In this document: positions 36,013 to 48,164 of the stretch, piece by piece | How the letters are laid out: the number at the start of each line of letters is the position of its first letter | Position numbering within the stretch: position 1 is the first letter of the stretch | Assembly (NCBI RefSeq): GCF_963676685.1 | Contig: NC_092357.1 | Span: 62,916,797 to 62,980,796 of the forward strand | Length of the DNA stretch: 64,000 nt | Direction: 5' to 3' | From: Mytilus edulis | Taxonomy: Eukaryota > Mollusca > Bivalvia > Mytilida > Mytilidae | Position numbers and translations under genes: made by a program | Notes under the pieces: generated by a model | Told to the model about the DNA's origin: nothing | Database searches by the model: none | What the model saw: only the letters and a program-made list of their open reading frames with translations

Positions 36013-36227
36013 CATCGTTGATTTCAAAATATAGGAACCAATCACTCAAAGTTAGAAAAGGTGCACGTGTGTTTCATCTGGTTTTAGTGCCTGAGATTGT
36101 GTGTTATAAGTTATTTGTATTTTAGTAACATATGGTTCTATCATGTGTCAACATACATGGCATACGAGTCATTTTGTTGGGCAAAACTCAGTAACTTAAT
36201 AGTTATCAATAATAAAGCAGTACACTT

Positions 36228-36480
36228 TCCGGATTTGTTATAACATGAGCAACACGACTGGTGCCACATGTGGGACAGGATCTTCTTACCCTTCCAGAAT
36301 ACCTGAGATCACCCCAAGTTGTTGGTAGGGTTTGTGTTGCTTAATCTTTAGTTTTCTATGTTGCGTCCTGTGTATTATTGCTTGTCTGTTTGTCATTTTT
36401 AGCCATGGCGTTGTCAATTTATTTTCAATTTATGATTTTGACTGTCCCTCTGGTATCTTTCGTCCCTCTTTAACAGTCTT
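36228..36480 (+). repeat. Family B retroelement 3' end
   Basis: ccggatttgttataacatga, ggtgccacatgtgggacagg, acctgagatcacccca, agccatggcgttgtcaattt, gtatctttcgtccctcttt: B tail order. Confidence 0.88.
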
Positions 36481-37454
36481 TTTACATGATACTGATATAA
36501 ACATGATCCGACATGTTAGACACAAATAGCCTGATAATAATCTTGTAGGTATTCAAGTAAATTATCTTATTATAAAGGTGTGAACAGTGATTAACATAAC
36601 ATTAAAGTTATGCATCAGTGATCATCACTGCCTCCATTTTTCCTGCCTGTAATTGTAACCACACAAATTTTCAAAAAATGTAACATTGACTTTCAATTAA
36701 CATTTCTTTTTCAGAAAGTGAAAAAAAAAAACATATTTAATTGATGATGCGTGCTACTCTGTTTCAAAGTAACCAGCTTTTTTAAAAGATCGACTGTTAT
36801 AAATTGATTGTATAAAAATAACGGAACTTAAATATACGCATTTGTTTTCCATTTTTTAGATGTTCAATGAAGTATTGTTAAGATAAATACCAACAACTGA
36901 ACAGTGTGAACATATCTCAATTTACCGCAAGCGAACTATCTGAATAGACCGCAGTGGGTTAAGTCTGAAATTTAACTGATAGACTGAAAATATGTTAATA
37001 TATCAGATGATGTGTAGATCTAATTGACCGTTAAAGACGATAATTAAATTACTTGTGTTTGTTTCATACACGCTCATTAGATTTTCCTTTAAACAAAACC
37101 CTCAAACACAGAATATCAGTTCGGGTTATTCATTCATATTTTCAAACTTGTTATAATATTTATTTTATATTTCACGAATTTAATCCTAAGGTACTTGCAC
37201 ATCATGGAACTTATATCTATACCTTACGACCTAGGTAACGCAGTCTTATTTTTTTGTAGCTGTTTCATGAGGTTTTTCATGAGCAAACAATAAACGTCAT
37301 CTGATCATAGTTACTTGAATGACGAATTATGTTTTATTATGTTTTATTATGTATCGTATTCATCGTTGCTTTTTTTATACATTTTTAGGATATAATTAAT
37401 CAATTTGAAAGTAATGTTGACCCTTTTATTGAAAGTTTATTGACGTATAGATAA
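36481..37454. other. AT-rich, no gene seen
   Basis: No recognisable domain or splice-bounded exon was found. Confidence 0.4.
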
Positions 37455-37600
37455 AGGTAACAGTAGTATACAGCTGATTGAAAGTCATTAATCGGTTGAG
37501 AGAAAACAAATCCAGGTTTCAAACTAAAACTGAGGATAACACATCAACAATAATAGGAAAACAATGAAACAACCGGAACACTTAAGTGCAACTAAAAACC
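37455..37600 (+). repeat. Family D fragment
   Basis: aaaggtaacagtagtataca, aatcggttgagagaaaac, aactaaaactgaggataaca and ggaaaacaatgaaacaacc match the D start. Confidence 0.75.
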
Positions 37601-37959
37601 AAACGACAATCCTTAGTATTAAGAATAATTCCTACTTTTGCAAACAGTATATTATAAAAAAAAATTACCATACAATTAATATACATGTCTGCATAGCAGT
37701 GAAGACTAACCACGATATGAAAATCGACCACGTAAACAACCTAGGTCAGCAATATAAATAATAATAGCTACCGTAAGAATTTTTTGACGATTTTGATTTT
37801 TTTATGCTATATTGGGAATCACAATCCACGTAAATTGAACGGAAAATCGAACTTAATATGTAATTCCTTATATACATTCAGAAAAAAAATGTATGTATAT
37901 GTACGTTGTACACTCTGTTGTAGGATTGCTCAATGTCAAATTTATATAATTTACTTTTG

Positions 37960-38164
37960 GATATAACGCGTCTACTGATTGGCCGACATTATTTTGTTAT
38001 CAGCCCATAGACATAAATATGTCATGTGACCGTGACGTCATCGACGTTTTTTCATGGTTTTCTACGGTTTTAAATGGAATTTGGAATTAAATCATATGAC
38101 ATGACTGTAATATTTTTTCTGTCTATTCGAAATAACATTACAAAAATGTGGTGCACACTTTAAT
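37960..38164 (+). repeat. Family F copy 2
   Basis: ataacgcgtctactgattgg, GTCATGTGAC (38021), TGACGTCA (38033) and aaaatgtggtgcacacttt match copies at 11317 and 43349. Confidence 0.88.
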
Positions 38165-39315
38165 CAAGAGAGTTTCAAAATACTTTTTTTTTTAATTTTC
38201 AATAGTAAATATACAAGATAAAAAAGGTTATGCTGAAAAATCGAAAGTTGAAAATTGTTCTACTGTAGTCAGCCAGATTACCGTTACAATTACCGATGAG
38301 GCAAATATTATCGTTAACATGCTCATTGTTAAAGTCGTTTTAATCTGTTTCACGAAATTAAAGCTGATAAGATGAAAACTATGTTAAATGTTTGAATTTA
38401 CAGAACAGTTTATGATATATTAGTAAGACAAATGCATTGCAAATGTTTTAATGGAAGCATATTGTTTTCAAATTATAATAAATAATAACATTTTAAGACA
38501 ATGTAATTCCCTTATTTGGTGTACCTTCTCGTAAGTTTACAATATATCCAATCACAGGAGGATTGGACCTATCTTTAAAATTTGATTTTAGATTGTTTTT
38601 CTCTAAAGGAGGAGACCGATTCCATTGAGCGGCAAAGTCGGCAATATTTGTGAAATGATGTATAAATGTTTTTTTTATACTGCCTGAATTTGTCTTTGAA
38701 ACAATTTCTTTTTTCTACAAAAAGCGACATTTTTTTTAAAATAATATACAAATTTAAAGATTGTTTTCGATCCGTGTCTTTTACGCTTTCGTAAATCCTA
38801 AGTCGACGAACTGTTCGCGAAATCCAAATGAAAGGAAGAAGAACAGACAGAAAATAAGACATTAGTTAGGCCTATAAGGATCCTGTATTGTTTTGTAAGT
38901 GTAATATTTTGTTAAAGTAAACGACATATACCCTTTTAATTGAGGCACATTACTGTACAAAAAATAAAATAAATGAACGTTGAACGTGTCAAACTGATCA
39001 TCACCATGTTTATGTGTAAACACAGATACACGACGTCCTGACAGGACCATTCTCGATTAAAATATGTCAAAAGTCTGATCAGAATCCTGTGAATCGTGGA
39101 TGGATATTCAAACTTTAATACAAATTTGTAAAACAATTATTTAATCTCGACAACAATCAAATGTTGTTCAGGAAACGTCGATATTCAACTGTTCCAAGCG
39201 AATTTGTACCGGTTACCCCGTTCTGAATCCGATATAAAACCGATTTGTATTTTTCGCATGCTAAACTACAACTGAATTCGTCCCGAGAGCGTCCCGATTC
39301 TACCGAATGTAATTC
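38165..39315. other. Unassigned region with one 95-codon minus ORF
   Basis: The minus frame 38862-38575 is lysine- and arginine-rich (LFVEKRNCFKDKFRQYKKN). It has no domain I recognise and no clear homologue in the window. The sequence up to 39315 is less AT-rich near its right edge, toward family E. Confidence 0.3.
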
Positions 39316-40062
39316 GACAGAGATCAGACAGTGACCAGACAGTTAATCGACTCTGACGGAAGATATCCGTTAGAAAACTGTCGGCATATTCGGGATGGTC
39401 AGGTACTGGCGGAACGTAGCCCATCAAGGCCCACTGTACCGTATTTCAAACGGCATTACTGAACTCTGTCGTATTATGTTCTTTTATTGTTGAGACTCTA
39501 ACGTGGTTATCATTGCCGAATTTCGTATTAATACCGGGACTGTTCCCGAACAGTTTAGACGAAGACAGTTCCCTTCGACAAAAAATGGATGCAATCCGGA
39601 TTCAATCGGCAGAAAAAACAGCAATAACAAATTTCTCCAGATCATTCCCGTTCAACAGGACAACGTCCATAAAACACTGAACATTGTACCGATTTTGATC
39701 CAATATAACAGAAAATATGACGTCATACATAGTCACGATTGTAATCCGACTAGACAAAATCGGCTAAGTCTTCACTAATGTACGGGACGCTCTGAACTGT
39801 CGGGGTGCTTGGTTGACCCCTCCACCCCATTTCCGATCCGTATGAATCTGTTGAAAACGTATACGACTGTGTTCAGACAATGATAGGATATTCCAGATTA
39901 TTGAGGATAATAATCTGACTTTTTCGCTTTTCGTGTCTTATCGCTGTTTGATCTCAGACAGGAGCCAGAATCGGCACTGTGTGAACGTCGCGTTATAGTA
40001 CATGGTTTAAAAATGACATTTTGAAAACTATGTAAAACTTTCATATTGAATGAATGGTTTAA
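39316..40062 (+). repeat. Family E, copy 1
   Basis: A segment of about 0.7 kb, less AT-rich than its surroundings, starting gacagagatcagacagtgac. It contains gtattaataccgggactgtt, acgtatacgactgtgttcag and tttttcgcttttcgtgtctt. It aligns along its length with 41683-42402. No coding frame is conserved between the two copies, so the open frames over it are not genes. Class unknown. Confidence 0.8.
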
Positions 40063-40149
40063 TTGGCAATCATAATAATCTTCTTTTTTTATATTAAGAA
40101 TTATTCTTTAGTTATGGAAAGAACGTGAAAGAAAATCTATGTGTTACAT

Positions 40150-40378
40150 ATTTGTTTTTCGTTCATTTTTTTTTATATAAATAGACCGTTAGTTTTCTCG
40201 TTTGAATTGATTTATATTGTCATATGGGGGCCTTTTATAGCTGACTATGCGGTATGGGCTTTGTGCATTATTGAAGGCCGTACGGTTACCTATAGTTGTT
40301 AATTTCTGTGTTATTTTGGTCTACTGTGGACAGTTGTCTCATTGGCATTAATAACACATCTTCTTTTTTATAAAAACT
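40150..40378 (-). repeat. Family J' copy, full length
   Basis: accgttagttttctcgtttg, gggggccttttatagctgac, tatgcggtatgggcttt, tgaaggccgtacggttacct, acagttgtctcattggcatt: a complete example. It is present in the first E unit but absent from the second. Confidence 0.85.
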
Positions 40379-40589
40379 AATAATGATTGAAGTTATTCTC
40401 GATATATCTCTCACCCGGAGTAAAAGTGATAACAAGAACTGTTTCACTCGTCTCACATGATGATGACACTTATCCTATCGACACTGATTCAGATAATATA
40501 TGTTTTGTTTGTATTTTAACTGCAATAAGACAGGATTGTCTTTCTTGTTTTTGGGAGTTGTGAATTTTGAATTTCGAATTTTGAATTCT

Positions 40590-40765
40590 ATATTCTGAAT
40601 TCTGAATTCTGAATGATCGTTCTCGGCTTTCGTAAAGAACAGACAAATACTAATACACAAGGCACAACATAGAACAGTGAAGACACCAAAATAAATAGGG
40701 TTGATCTCAGGTGCATAAGAAGGGTAAGCAGATCCAGCTCTACATGTGGTATACATCGTGTTGCT
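40590..40765 (-). repeat. Family B 3' end, inverted partner
   Basis: acacaaggcacaacatagaa, gttgatctcaggtgcataag, gggtaagcagatccagctct and catgtggtatacatcgtgtt are the reverse of the B tail. They meet the plus-strand RT fragment head to head at 40766. Confidence 0.85.
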
Positions 40766-41440
40766 AATGATATATCTTGACTTACATCTAGAAATTGACA
40801 ATGAGGGTCGGTTAAAAACAAAACTTTACGACAAAAAAGATGATTTCAGCTTTCCAATTGTGAACTTTCCATTTCTAAGTAGCAACATTTCAGCAGCACC
40901 TGCATACGGTATATATATCTCCCAATTGATACGATATTCCCGTGCTTGCATTTCCTATCATTATTGTCTTGATAGAGGGTTGCTGATCACAAGGACGCTA
41001 TTAAACCAAGAGTTCCAAATGGTGAATTTGAAAACATCCCTTCGTAAATTTTACGGACGCCATCATGAGTTGGTTAACCATTATGGAATAACCGTTTCAT
41101 AAATGATATCGGATATGTTCCTTACGTCGTATCTACAATTCCCTTCCCTTTTATGAATGTGACCTACCGAATTAGACTATTTACCGGATTTTGTATCACA
41201 TAAGCAACACGACGGGTGCCATATGTGCAGCAGGATCTGCTTACCCTTCCGGAGTACCTGAGATCACCCCTAGTTTTTGGTGGGGTTCGTGTTGTTTATT
41301 TTTTGGATTCTATGTTGTGTCATGTGTACTATTGTTTGTCGGTTTGTCTTTTTCATTTTTAGCCATGACGTTTTCAGTTTATTTTCGATTTATGAGTTTT
41401 ACTGTCCCTTTGGTATCTTTCGTACAAATGACACACCATA
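40766..41440 (+). pseudogene. Reverse-transcriptase C-terminal fragment and B tail
   Basis: The frame 40746-41102 reads YLDLHLEIDNEGRLKTKLYD, DDFSFPIVNFPF, APAYGIYISQLIRYSRAC, RTLLNQEFQMVNLKTSLRKF and YGRHHELVNHYGI. This is the best-preserved RT segment in the window but lacks the catalytic core. The ATG supplied at 40746 belongs to the inverted neighbour, so the open frame is chimeric and not a gene. After its stop the B tail follows (acgacgggtgccatatgtgc, agtacctgagatcacccc, tagccatgacgttttcagtt). Confidence 0.88.
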
Positions 41441-41682
41441 GAAAACAAAATAATAAACAACACGAATCTCACAAAAAACTAGGGATGACAGACATACAGA
41501 CAGTTATTCTTCCTTTGAATTTTACTATCAACTATATAAGGTTCTATAACTTAACAACACAACATGTTGTGATTATGTTGAACGCATCTATCTCATCGAA
41601 CTGGAGATAAAGTATACAACATACACATCGCTCTACGTATGCCTCATATCTTAGCTCTCATCTAGAAATTGCAAATGAGATC

Positions 41683-42402
41683 CAACAGAGATCAGACAAT
41701 GACCAGACAGTGAACCGGCGTTGTCGGGAGATTTCCGTTAGAAACTTTCGTCATATCTTGATGATCAGGTACTGTCGGAACACAATGCTATTATAGTGTT
41801 CTGTACCGCATTGCAAACAGCTTGTTTCGACTTCGTCTTTTTCGTCTGTAATAGTCGAGACTCTGACGTGGGTACCAGTGTCAAATGCCGTATTAATAAC
41901 GGGCCTGTTCCCAAACAGTTTCGGCAAGATGGTTTGCATTCGGCATTCAAAACCTGGTTGCTATCTGGACTCTATCATGGGAAAACCCATTAATGAAAAA
42001 TGTATCCAGATTATGCATATTCCACAGGACACCGCTCAGAAAACACTGATCATTGTTACAATTTTGATCCGATACAGCAGAAAATGTCACGACAGAGTCA
42101 TGATTGCAAGTCTTCACGGATGTCACGAGACATGTTTTATTGTCAGGATGTCTGGTTGACCTCTCCACATCATTTACGATCCGTAGGAATTTGTTCCGAA
42201 CGTATACGACTATGTTCAGACAATGATAGGACATTCCAGATCATTGAAGATAGTAATCATACTTTTTCGCTTTTCAAGTCTTATCGCTGACGGATCTCAA
42301 AGGAGAGTCATAATCGGCACTGTGAATACGTCGCATTATAGTGAATGTGTTACAATTGCCAATTTGAATACTGTATAACACTTTAATATTGATAGATTTG
42401 CT
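41683..42402 (+). repeat. Family E, copy 2
   Basis: caacagagatcagacaatga, gtattaataacgggcctgtt, acgtatacgactatgttcag and tttttcgcttttcaagtctt are in the same order as copy 1. The left edge follows a short RT-like remnant (tcatctagaaattgcaaatg). Confidence 0.8.
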
Positions 42403-42984
42403 ATATATGGGCTCTGTGTAGAAGCTGATGATGGACCAATCCTTATATAGTACTGTGAAAAAATAAGGGATTGGGCTTTGAAGTTAAACATTTATCAGAG
42501 ACAGAATCGTGTTAAGTCTTTTATTGCTTGAAACAGAACGCATAGATATATAGATGATAGTATGTGTTTTCTAGGAATAACCAAAGGTTGATATAATAAA
42601 AATGCATTGTAAAATTTTAACACCCCTGACAACATCAAGAAAAAGACTTTCCTTTAATAATTTCGTACTTCCACTGCACAGATCAACACTGGGGTAGCTG
42701 ATCGTTGTCAAATACATTTGTCGTATGGTTTTGGTCAAGGCAGGTGGAGGCAGGGGTGAGGAGAATTAGGAAAGATTCTCAAGTTATGTAAAGGACGTAC
42801 AAAAACAATCTACTAAGGATTGAAGTGACTCTTGATATATATATCTCTCTCCCGGATTAAAGATGATAACAAGAAATGTTTCATTTGTCTAAAATGATGT
42901 TGGCTGTCTGTGCACAATCATATAATCAATCTTTGATATATTTTATAGGATAATTTGCAAACGATAAGATGTAGATAGTAGTAC
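42403..42984. other. Spacer of the second E unit
   Basis: No gene was seen. The part 42816-42905 (ggattgaagtgactcttgat, ataacaagaaatgtttcatt) resembles 40378-40470, supporting a duplication that includes both E copies. Confidence 0.55.
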
Positions 42985-43262
42985 ACAAGACACAACATAG
43001 AAAACTAAACACACCACAAAACGGGGTTGACCTCAGGTGCATAGGGAGGGGAAGCAGATCCATCTCTACATGTGGTACATATAGTGTTGCTCAGGGTATT
43101 ACACACCCAGTGTACAATCTAATTCAGTAAGTTAAATTCATGAAAAGGGAAGGGGATTGCAGACACGACATAAGGAGCATATTCGATATCATCTGTGAAA
43201 TGGTTAGTCCATAAAGGTCAACCAACTATTGCATTCTATTGGTGGCGTCCGTAAAATTTACG
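42985..43262 (-). repeat. Family B 3' end with RT edge, inverted
   Basis: agtacacaagacacaacata, gttgacctcaggtgcatagg, gaagcagatccatctctaca, then RT-edge text (minus strand: ttttacggacgccaccaata). It meets plus-strand B tail text at 43262. Confidence 0.8.
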
Positions 43263-43347
43263 TACAAACAAGTTCCTTTTTCATTACGAATGTGACCTAC
43301 TGAATTAGACGTTTTACCGGGTTTATATTAACATGGACGACACGACG
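43262..43347 (+). repeat. Family B tail fragment
   Basis: ttcattacgaatgtgaccta, ctgaattagacgttttaccg and ggacgacacgacgg are the start of the B tail. They are cut by the family F repeat at 43349. Confidence 0.72.
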
Positions 43348-43348
43348 G

Positions 43349-43556
43349 TGTAGCGCGTCTTCTGATTGGCTTACGTTGTTTTGTTTATCAGCTCATAGAC
43401 ATAATTTTGTCATGTGACCATGACGTCGTCAACGTTTGTTCATGATTTACTCCAGTTTAAAATGGAAGAATAATTAAGTTAAAAGAAATGACTGCAATTT
43501 TTTTGTACTGTCTATTTGAAATAAAATAAAAAATGTGGTGCACACTTTAAAATAAC
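43349..43556 (+). repeat. Family F copy 3
   Basis: tgtagcgcgtcttctgattg, GTCATGTGAC (43409), TGACGTCG (43421, one mismatch to the palindrome) and aatgtggtgcacacttt. It is inserted in, or joined to, a B tail. Confidence 0.85.
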
Positions 43557-44199
43557 CAGCTACGAAGGTTATTCGATGTATACCTCATTTTGTATGTTAT
43601 TTGTTCATAGACAGAAAAAATAATGCAGTTATTCCTTAAGTAAATCTGACCGTTCCTTTTCCCGCTTGAATTGATTTACATTTTGTCAGGTCGGGTCGGA
43701 GTTTAAAAAAACAGTAATACAAAAACAGAACTCCAACGGAAATCCATAAAGGGGCAAGTCCACAAACAATGGCAAAATCAGTCATTTTCTTGATTCGGTA
43801 CAAGAATCGTCCGTAGAAAGCTGAATCTAAGTCTATAAATAGGGACAGCTCAAACTTGTATGATGTTTGTATATAGTCTATAGTATATTGACCAAATTGG
43901 ATGAGCATCACAAACATGCACGACAATGATTAGAATCCATTCCCAAAAACTGTAAATACATACATCACAATTATCATGTTTTCAAGTTGTCTTTAAAATT
44001 CCCATCTTTTCTTACAACTGACACTCAAATGTTAAACTTGATCTTGCAAAACTGTTTTCACTTGAAACTAGGTGAAAAAACATATTCGACTTAAGTATGT
44101 GTAAGTTTTGAAGTATACTATGATTGTTAAGCTGTATAGATTGATTTCTTACTTGAAAACATCACTTTTTTTTTTCATCTTTTTTAACTATCGTAAATT
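43557..44199. other. AT-rich, no gene seen
   Basis: A minus-strand open frame (43926-43636) has a hydrophobic stretch but no recognisable family or splice context. Confidence 0.4.
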
Positions 44200-44380
44200 T
44201 AGAAATTATTGCGAAAAATACGACAGATTTGTTAACGCAATACATTAAAATCGCATTTTGAGTAATTTACATGAATTAAACAGGATTTTTCTCGAAATCG
44301 TTAAAATCAAAATCGCCTTTCAGTCTAATATTACAAAATTGCAATAATAAATGAATGCTATAATTTCTGAATTTACAGTA
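44200..44380. mobile_element. TIR element related to the one at 19506
   Basis: The left end is tcgtaaatttagaaattatt and the right end ctataatttctgaatttaca: inverted, matching the 19506 element (caataatttctgaatttaca). The left TIR is mutated. No coding capacity. Confidence 0.7.
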
Positions 44381-45024
44381 TCATCCTTTTTATACGTAGC
44401 AGTGATTGTTCTAAACTAAATTTCAAATTATTGATAATAAATTTGGTAAACGAAATATGCTGCAGGTAACACATTTTATTATCATTTTCCTTCTGATATT
44501 ATTTCCACTTGTGCATGTTGTGTAAGAGAATCATCTGCAAAAGAGATAGGAATTGAAATGAGAATAATTATAATTCATAAATATTAATGATTAATAACAT
44601 GAATTCGTGAAAGCGGTGGATACACCGTTACAAAATAGCATTAACATAAACGTTAAATTATGTTTTAGGCGTTTAATAAAAAGGTAATCAAATAGTATAG
44701 GCCTCAAATATATAATTTTGATAATTCTATAAAATTTCTACCTAACGTTATCTCATAAAAAAGTTAATCACTGTAAGCTTTTTTAAATAATTGCTTGAAA
44801 TTTAGAATGAAGAATGCTATGTCAGGCACCTGAACATGTTGAAAATAAGAAATTAAAAAGAAGAGAAATTCATACTCATAACTTAAACTCAAATGAGAAG
44901 TACTAAATTTAACATATTATAATTATTAATTTATGATGCATGAATTTTCAAGACTGTTAAATGTATCCACTATTTTTTTTATGTAAAGAGTGCCTCGGTA
45001 TCAAATGTCCATAACGGTTAATCT

Positions 45025-45275
45025 TCGAACAAAGCAACACGACGGGTTGCACGTGTACATCAGAATCTGCTATCCTCTCCGGAGCACTTGAAATTACCCC
45101 CAGGTTTTGGAAGGGTTATAGTTGCTTAGTCTTTAGTTTGGTGTGTTGTGTTAAGTGTACTATTATTTGTCTGTTGGTCTTTTTCTTTTTCTCCCTTGCG
45201 TTATCAGTTTATTTCCGACTTATGGGTTTAAATGTCTGTCTAGTATCGTTTGCCTCTCTCTTTCTTTTATATCGA
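45025..45275 (+). repeat. Family B retroelement 3' end
   Basis: aagcaacacgacgggttgca, tccggagcacttgaaattac, gtgtactattatttgtctgt, tgcgttatcagtttatttcc: B tail, diverged. Confidence 0.82.
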
Positions 45276-45677
45276 TATGGTAGGACATTACTGGAATGGA
45301 TTTTTCTTCCGCTAATGGAAAAACACCTGAGTGAATGCATCTGATAATTGAAAAAAAAATCGACAAAAAAAAATGTGCCAATTTTTCGTAACGGGTACAA
45401 AAAAGTCCATGTAAATAAATAGTGTGTTAATAAGTTTTGTTATAATTACAAAGCTTATCATAAATAGATGTATATATAGACAGTCTGTCACGTCTTTTTG
45501 TCATTGCTGTTATACTTATTATTCATTTTTGTTCACCGTACGGTCAGTTTGCGTGTTGTTCATTTAGAAGTTTCATTTCATGTATCTGTGTAAGTAGAAA
45601 ACATGTCGAATAGCTTGTTCCATTTTTTAAATACTACAATCAATGTATGTAGACAGTGTGCTATGTAGCTGTGTTAA

Positions 45678-46600
45678 AGCCTCGGTCACACCTTATATTA
45701 CCGGATAGCACGAACGGACGACTAACGGATGAAAATAAAAGTTGTCCGTTGACAAAATTATTATCCGTTGGGAGTCTGTTGATGTACTAACCGAATAAAA
45801 CGGACTCGTAACGGATGCATAACGGACACACAACGGATATGCAACGTACGAGAAACGGAAACGTACCGGACAACGTACATCCAACGAACGAGTACCGCAG
45901 AAAACGGACACCTAACGGAAGCGTACCGGATAAAATGGATGAACAAGATATACGGAAAAATCAAAGGCGACAATTATAATACATGTAAATCGCATAAATA
46001 TTCAAAATGTTTCTGTGTAACTGGCTTTGGTTTGGTCTTCAAAATTCCACCAAAGGACAGTGTCTGGCCTGAATAAGAGCTGCTTGATTGTGAAGACGTG
46101 CCTATACTCTAAGATCGATTATGAATAATAAGAATTCACGAACCTTTAGAAATCTGACATACCAATAATTGGCATTTCTGACGAGAAATTTTCAATTGGC
46201 ATTTATCCGTTTCAGATCCGTTCATCATCCGTTTTATCCGTTATACGTCCGGTATGAGTCCGTTTCTCATCCGTTCAACATCCGTTTTATCCGTTAAACG
46301 TCCGGTAGAAGTCCTTTGGTGAATTTATTTTCCAGACCTCCAACGGATGTATAACGGACACGTAACGGATACAAAACGGAAACAAAACGGACGAGTACCG
46401 TACAAAACGGACGCCTAACGGACGTTCAACGGACATTTTATCCGTTGGAACTCTGTTCAAAGTTTTGCTTAACGGACATGCAACGGATATGGACGGACGT
46501 CTAACGGATAAGAACGGACGTCTAACGGACATGAACGGATTGAAACAAAGTTATCCGTTAGGCGTCCGTTCGAGCTATCCGATAAGGTGTGACCGAGGCT
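45678..46600. mobile_element. 923-bp TIR element with nested ACGGAY repeats
   Basis: The ends are inverted: agcctcggtcacacctta at the left and its exact complement at the right, with similarity continuing for about 50 bp. An 8-bp direct repeat TGTGTTAA flanks both sides (45670-45677 and 46601-46608). Inside are three blocks of short aacggac/aacggat repeats. Blocks at 45710-45945 and 46338-46555 run forward; 46195-46316 runs inverted (tccgtt). An 8-bp duplication is typical of hAT-type DNA transposons. There is no transposase frame, so it would be non-autonomous. Minus-strand open frames rich in SVRRP/RYVSV are by-products. Confidence 0.88.
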
Positions 46601-46727
46601 TGTGTTAAGGAATTTATTACATGTGTGACGACAATGAGTCATGTAGCTTTAGTCATTATATTACGTTTTTAATCCTTGTATGTAGACAGTGTGAACGGTG
46701 ACTTTGTCACTAGATCAAACTGTTTAG

Positions 46728-46870
46728 TAAAATTGAGAATGAGAATGGGGAATGTGTAAAAGAGACCACAACCCGACCATAGAACAGACAATAACAGAAG
46801 GTCACCGATAGGTCTTCAATTAAGTGAGAAACTCCCGCACCCGAAGGCGTCCTTCGTCTGGCCTTCATAC
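46728..46870 (-). repeat. Family A 3' end
   Basis: aaattgagaatgagaatggg, gagaccacaacccgacca, gataggtcttcaattaagtg, cacccgaaggcgtccttcgt: A tail. Confidence 0.87.
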
Positions 46871-47688
46871 CACGTTTGAACAATGTGCGTGACTGTCAAA
46901 TATAGCTGTTTCATTTTTGCAAAGATTGTCACTCGTGTAAGAAGCCAGTGTACGTGTCAAGCATTTTTATTAATTTTAACTGTATAATATATATATATAT
47001 ATATATGTGTTATGTGAATAGTAGGTCAAGTAGATTTGTCATTAATATAAGTTATTATTTAGCGTATGTAGACAGATTGCAATAAAACCGGGTCAGTACT
47101 ATACGTAGACCAAGTACATGTAGTTGTGTCCTTGTTTGAATGATTATTTTCCAAAATGTAGACAATGTGTCACGTAGCTTACTCGTTACCTTAATCCATG
47201 TTTTCAAACAGGGTGCCTTAACATTAACAATTTTATGCATTTGTTTTTTTTTATTAATTCAAAGATTATAATCCACGTAATTACTATATAGATATACTTT
47301 GTTCAGTAAATATATCAATTCTTAAAGTGTTTATCAAATGTGTCAAGTAGCTTTGTCTATAAATTGTTTTGTTCCTGGTGTGTATATACAATGTAATTTA
47401 ATCAGCTATATTGTAAGTACTTTCCAATAAATAGCTAAAAGTTTACATTTTAACAAGTTTGTAAAACAGCTATATTTTGGGCTGCGAAAGGGTCTTACTG
47501 AACCTACTCGTTCGTTCCTATCTGAACGTGCAAAATTGGAATAGTAAGATAAAAAAACAACGGAAATATTTCTATTTCGAATATATATAAATTGTCGACA
47601 TTTCCCATCAGGTTGTGCAACTCTCGTTAAACAAGACCAAGCGTTTTGCTCTTTTGAAATCATAGATAAATAACAACGAACACATATA
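46871..47688. other. AT-rich, short TA run
   Basis: A (TA)n run is at 46987-47006. No gene was seen. Confidence 0.45.
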
Positions 47689-47799
<111 letters not shown>

Positions 47800-47861
47800 C
47801 TATGCGTTAAAAGAACGACTGTCATGCCTCTTTGGATAGCCCGTTTAGGGCCTGTTTGAAC

Positions 47862-48085
47862 TAGAAAGTCTCCTAGGTCCTTATCAACAATGAGCAAAGC
47901 CCATACGGCATAGTCAGCTATAAAAGGGCCCAAAATGACAATGTAAACAATTAAAACGAGAATACTAACGGCCTTATTTATGTATAAAAATCAACAAAAC
48001 ACAAAAAGGTAACACATAAACAGTCAATCACTGAATTACAGGCTCCTGACTTCGGACAGGCACACATATATTTAGTGAATACATT
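47862..48085 (+). repeat. Family J' copy
   Basis: caatgagcaaagcccatacg, gcatagtcagctataaaagg, gagaatactaacggccttat, aattacaggctcctgacttc. The 5' part is replaced by the CT-rich region. Confidence 0.8.
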
Positions 48086-48164
48086 GTTTAATTGTTATTT
48101 GTCTATGATGATTCCAAAAGAGCAAAACGCTTGACCTTTCTTTCTCGTTGCATTGAAGAACTGT

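Noticed and set aside
38575..38862. 95-codon Lys/Arg-rich minus frame
   Set aside because: No recognisable domain, no splice context and no homologue in the window. A protein profile search would be decisive; I cannot support it as a gene.
40746..41102. 118-codon plus frame as an intact gene
   Set aside because: The sequence is the C-terminal part of a reverse transcriptase. Its ATG is supplied by an inverted neighbouring repeat and the catalytic core is missing.
41751..42290. Overlapping open frames of 60-96 codons on both strands
   Set aside because: They lie in family E copy 2. Copy 1 does not keep the same frames, so they are chance frames in a less AT-rich repeat.
43636..43926. 96-codon minus frame with a hydrophobic segment
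   Set aside because: There is no known family, no splice borders in phase and no repeat of the pattern elsewhere. The hydrophobic stretch can arise from T-rich DNA.
45693..46532. Minus-strand Arg/Ser/Val-rich frames (RYVSV, SVRRP)
   Set aside because: They are translations of the short ACGGAY repeats inside the TIR element.
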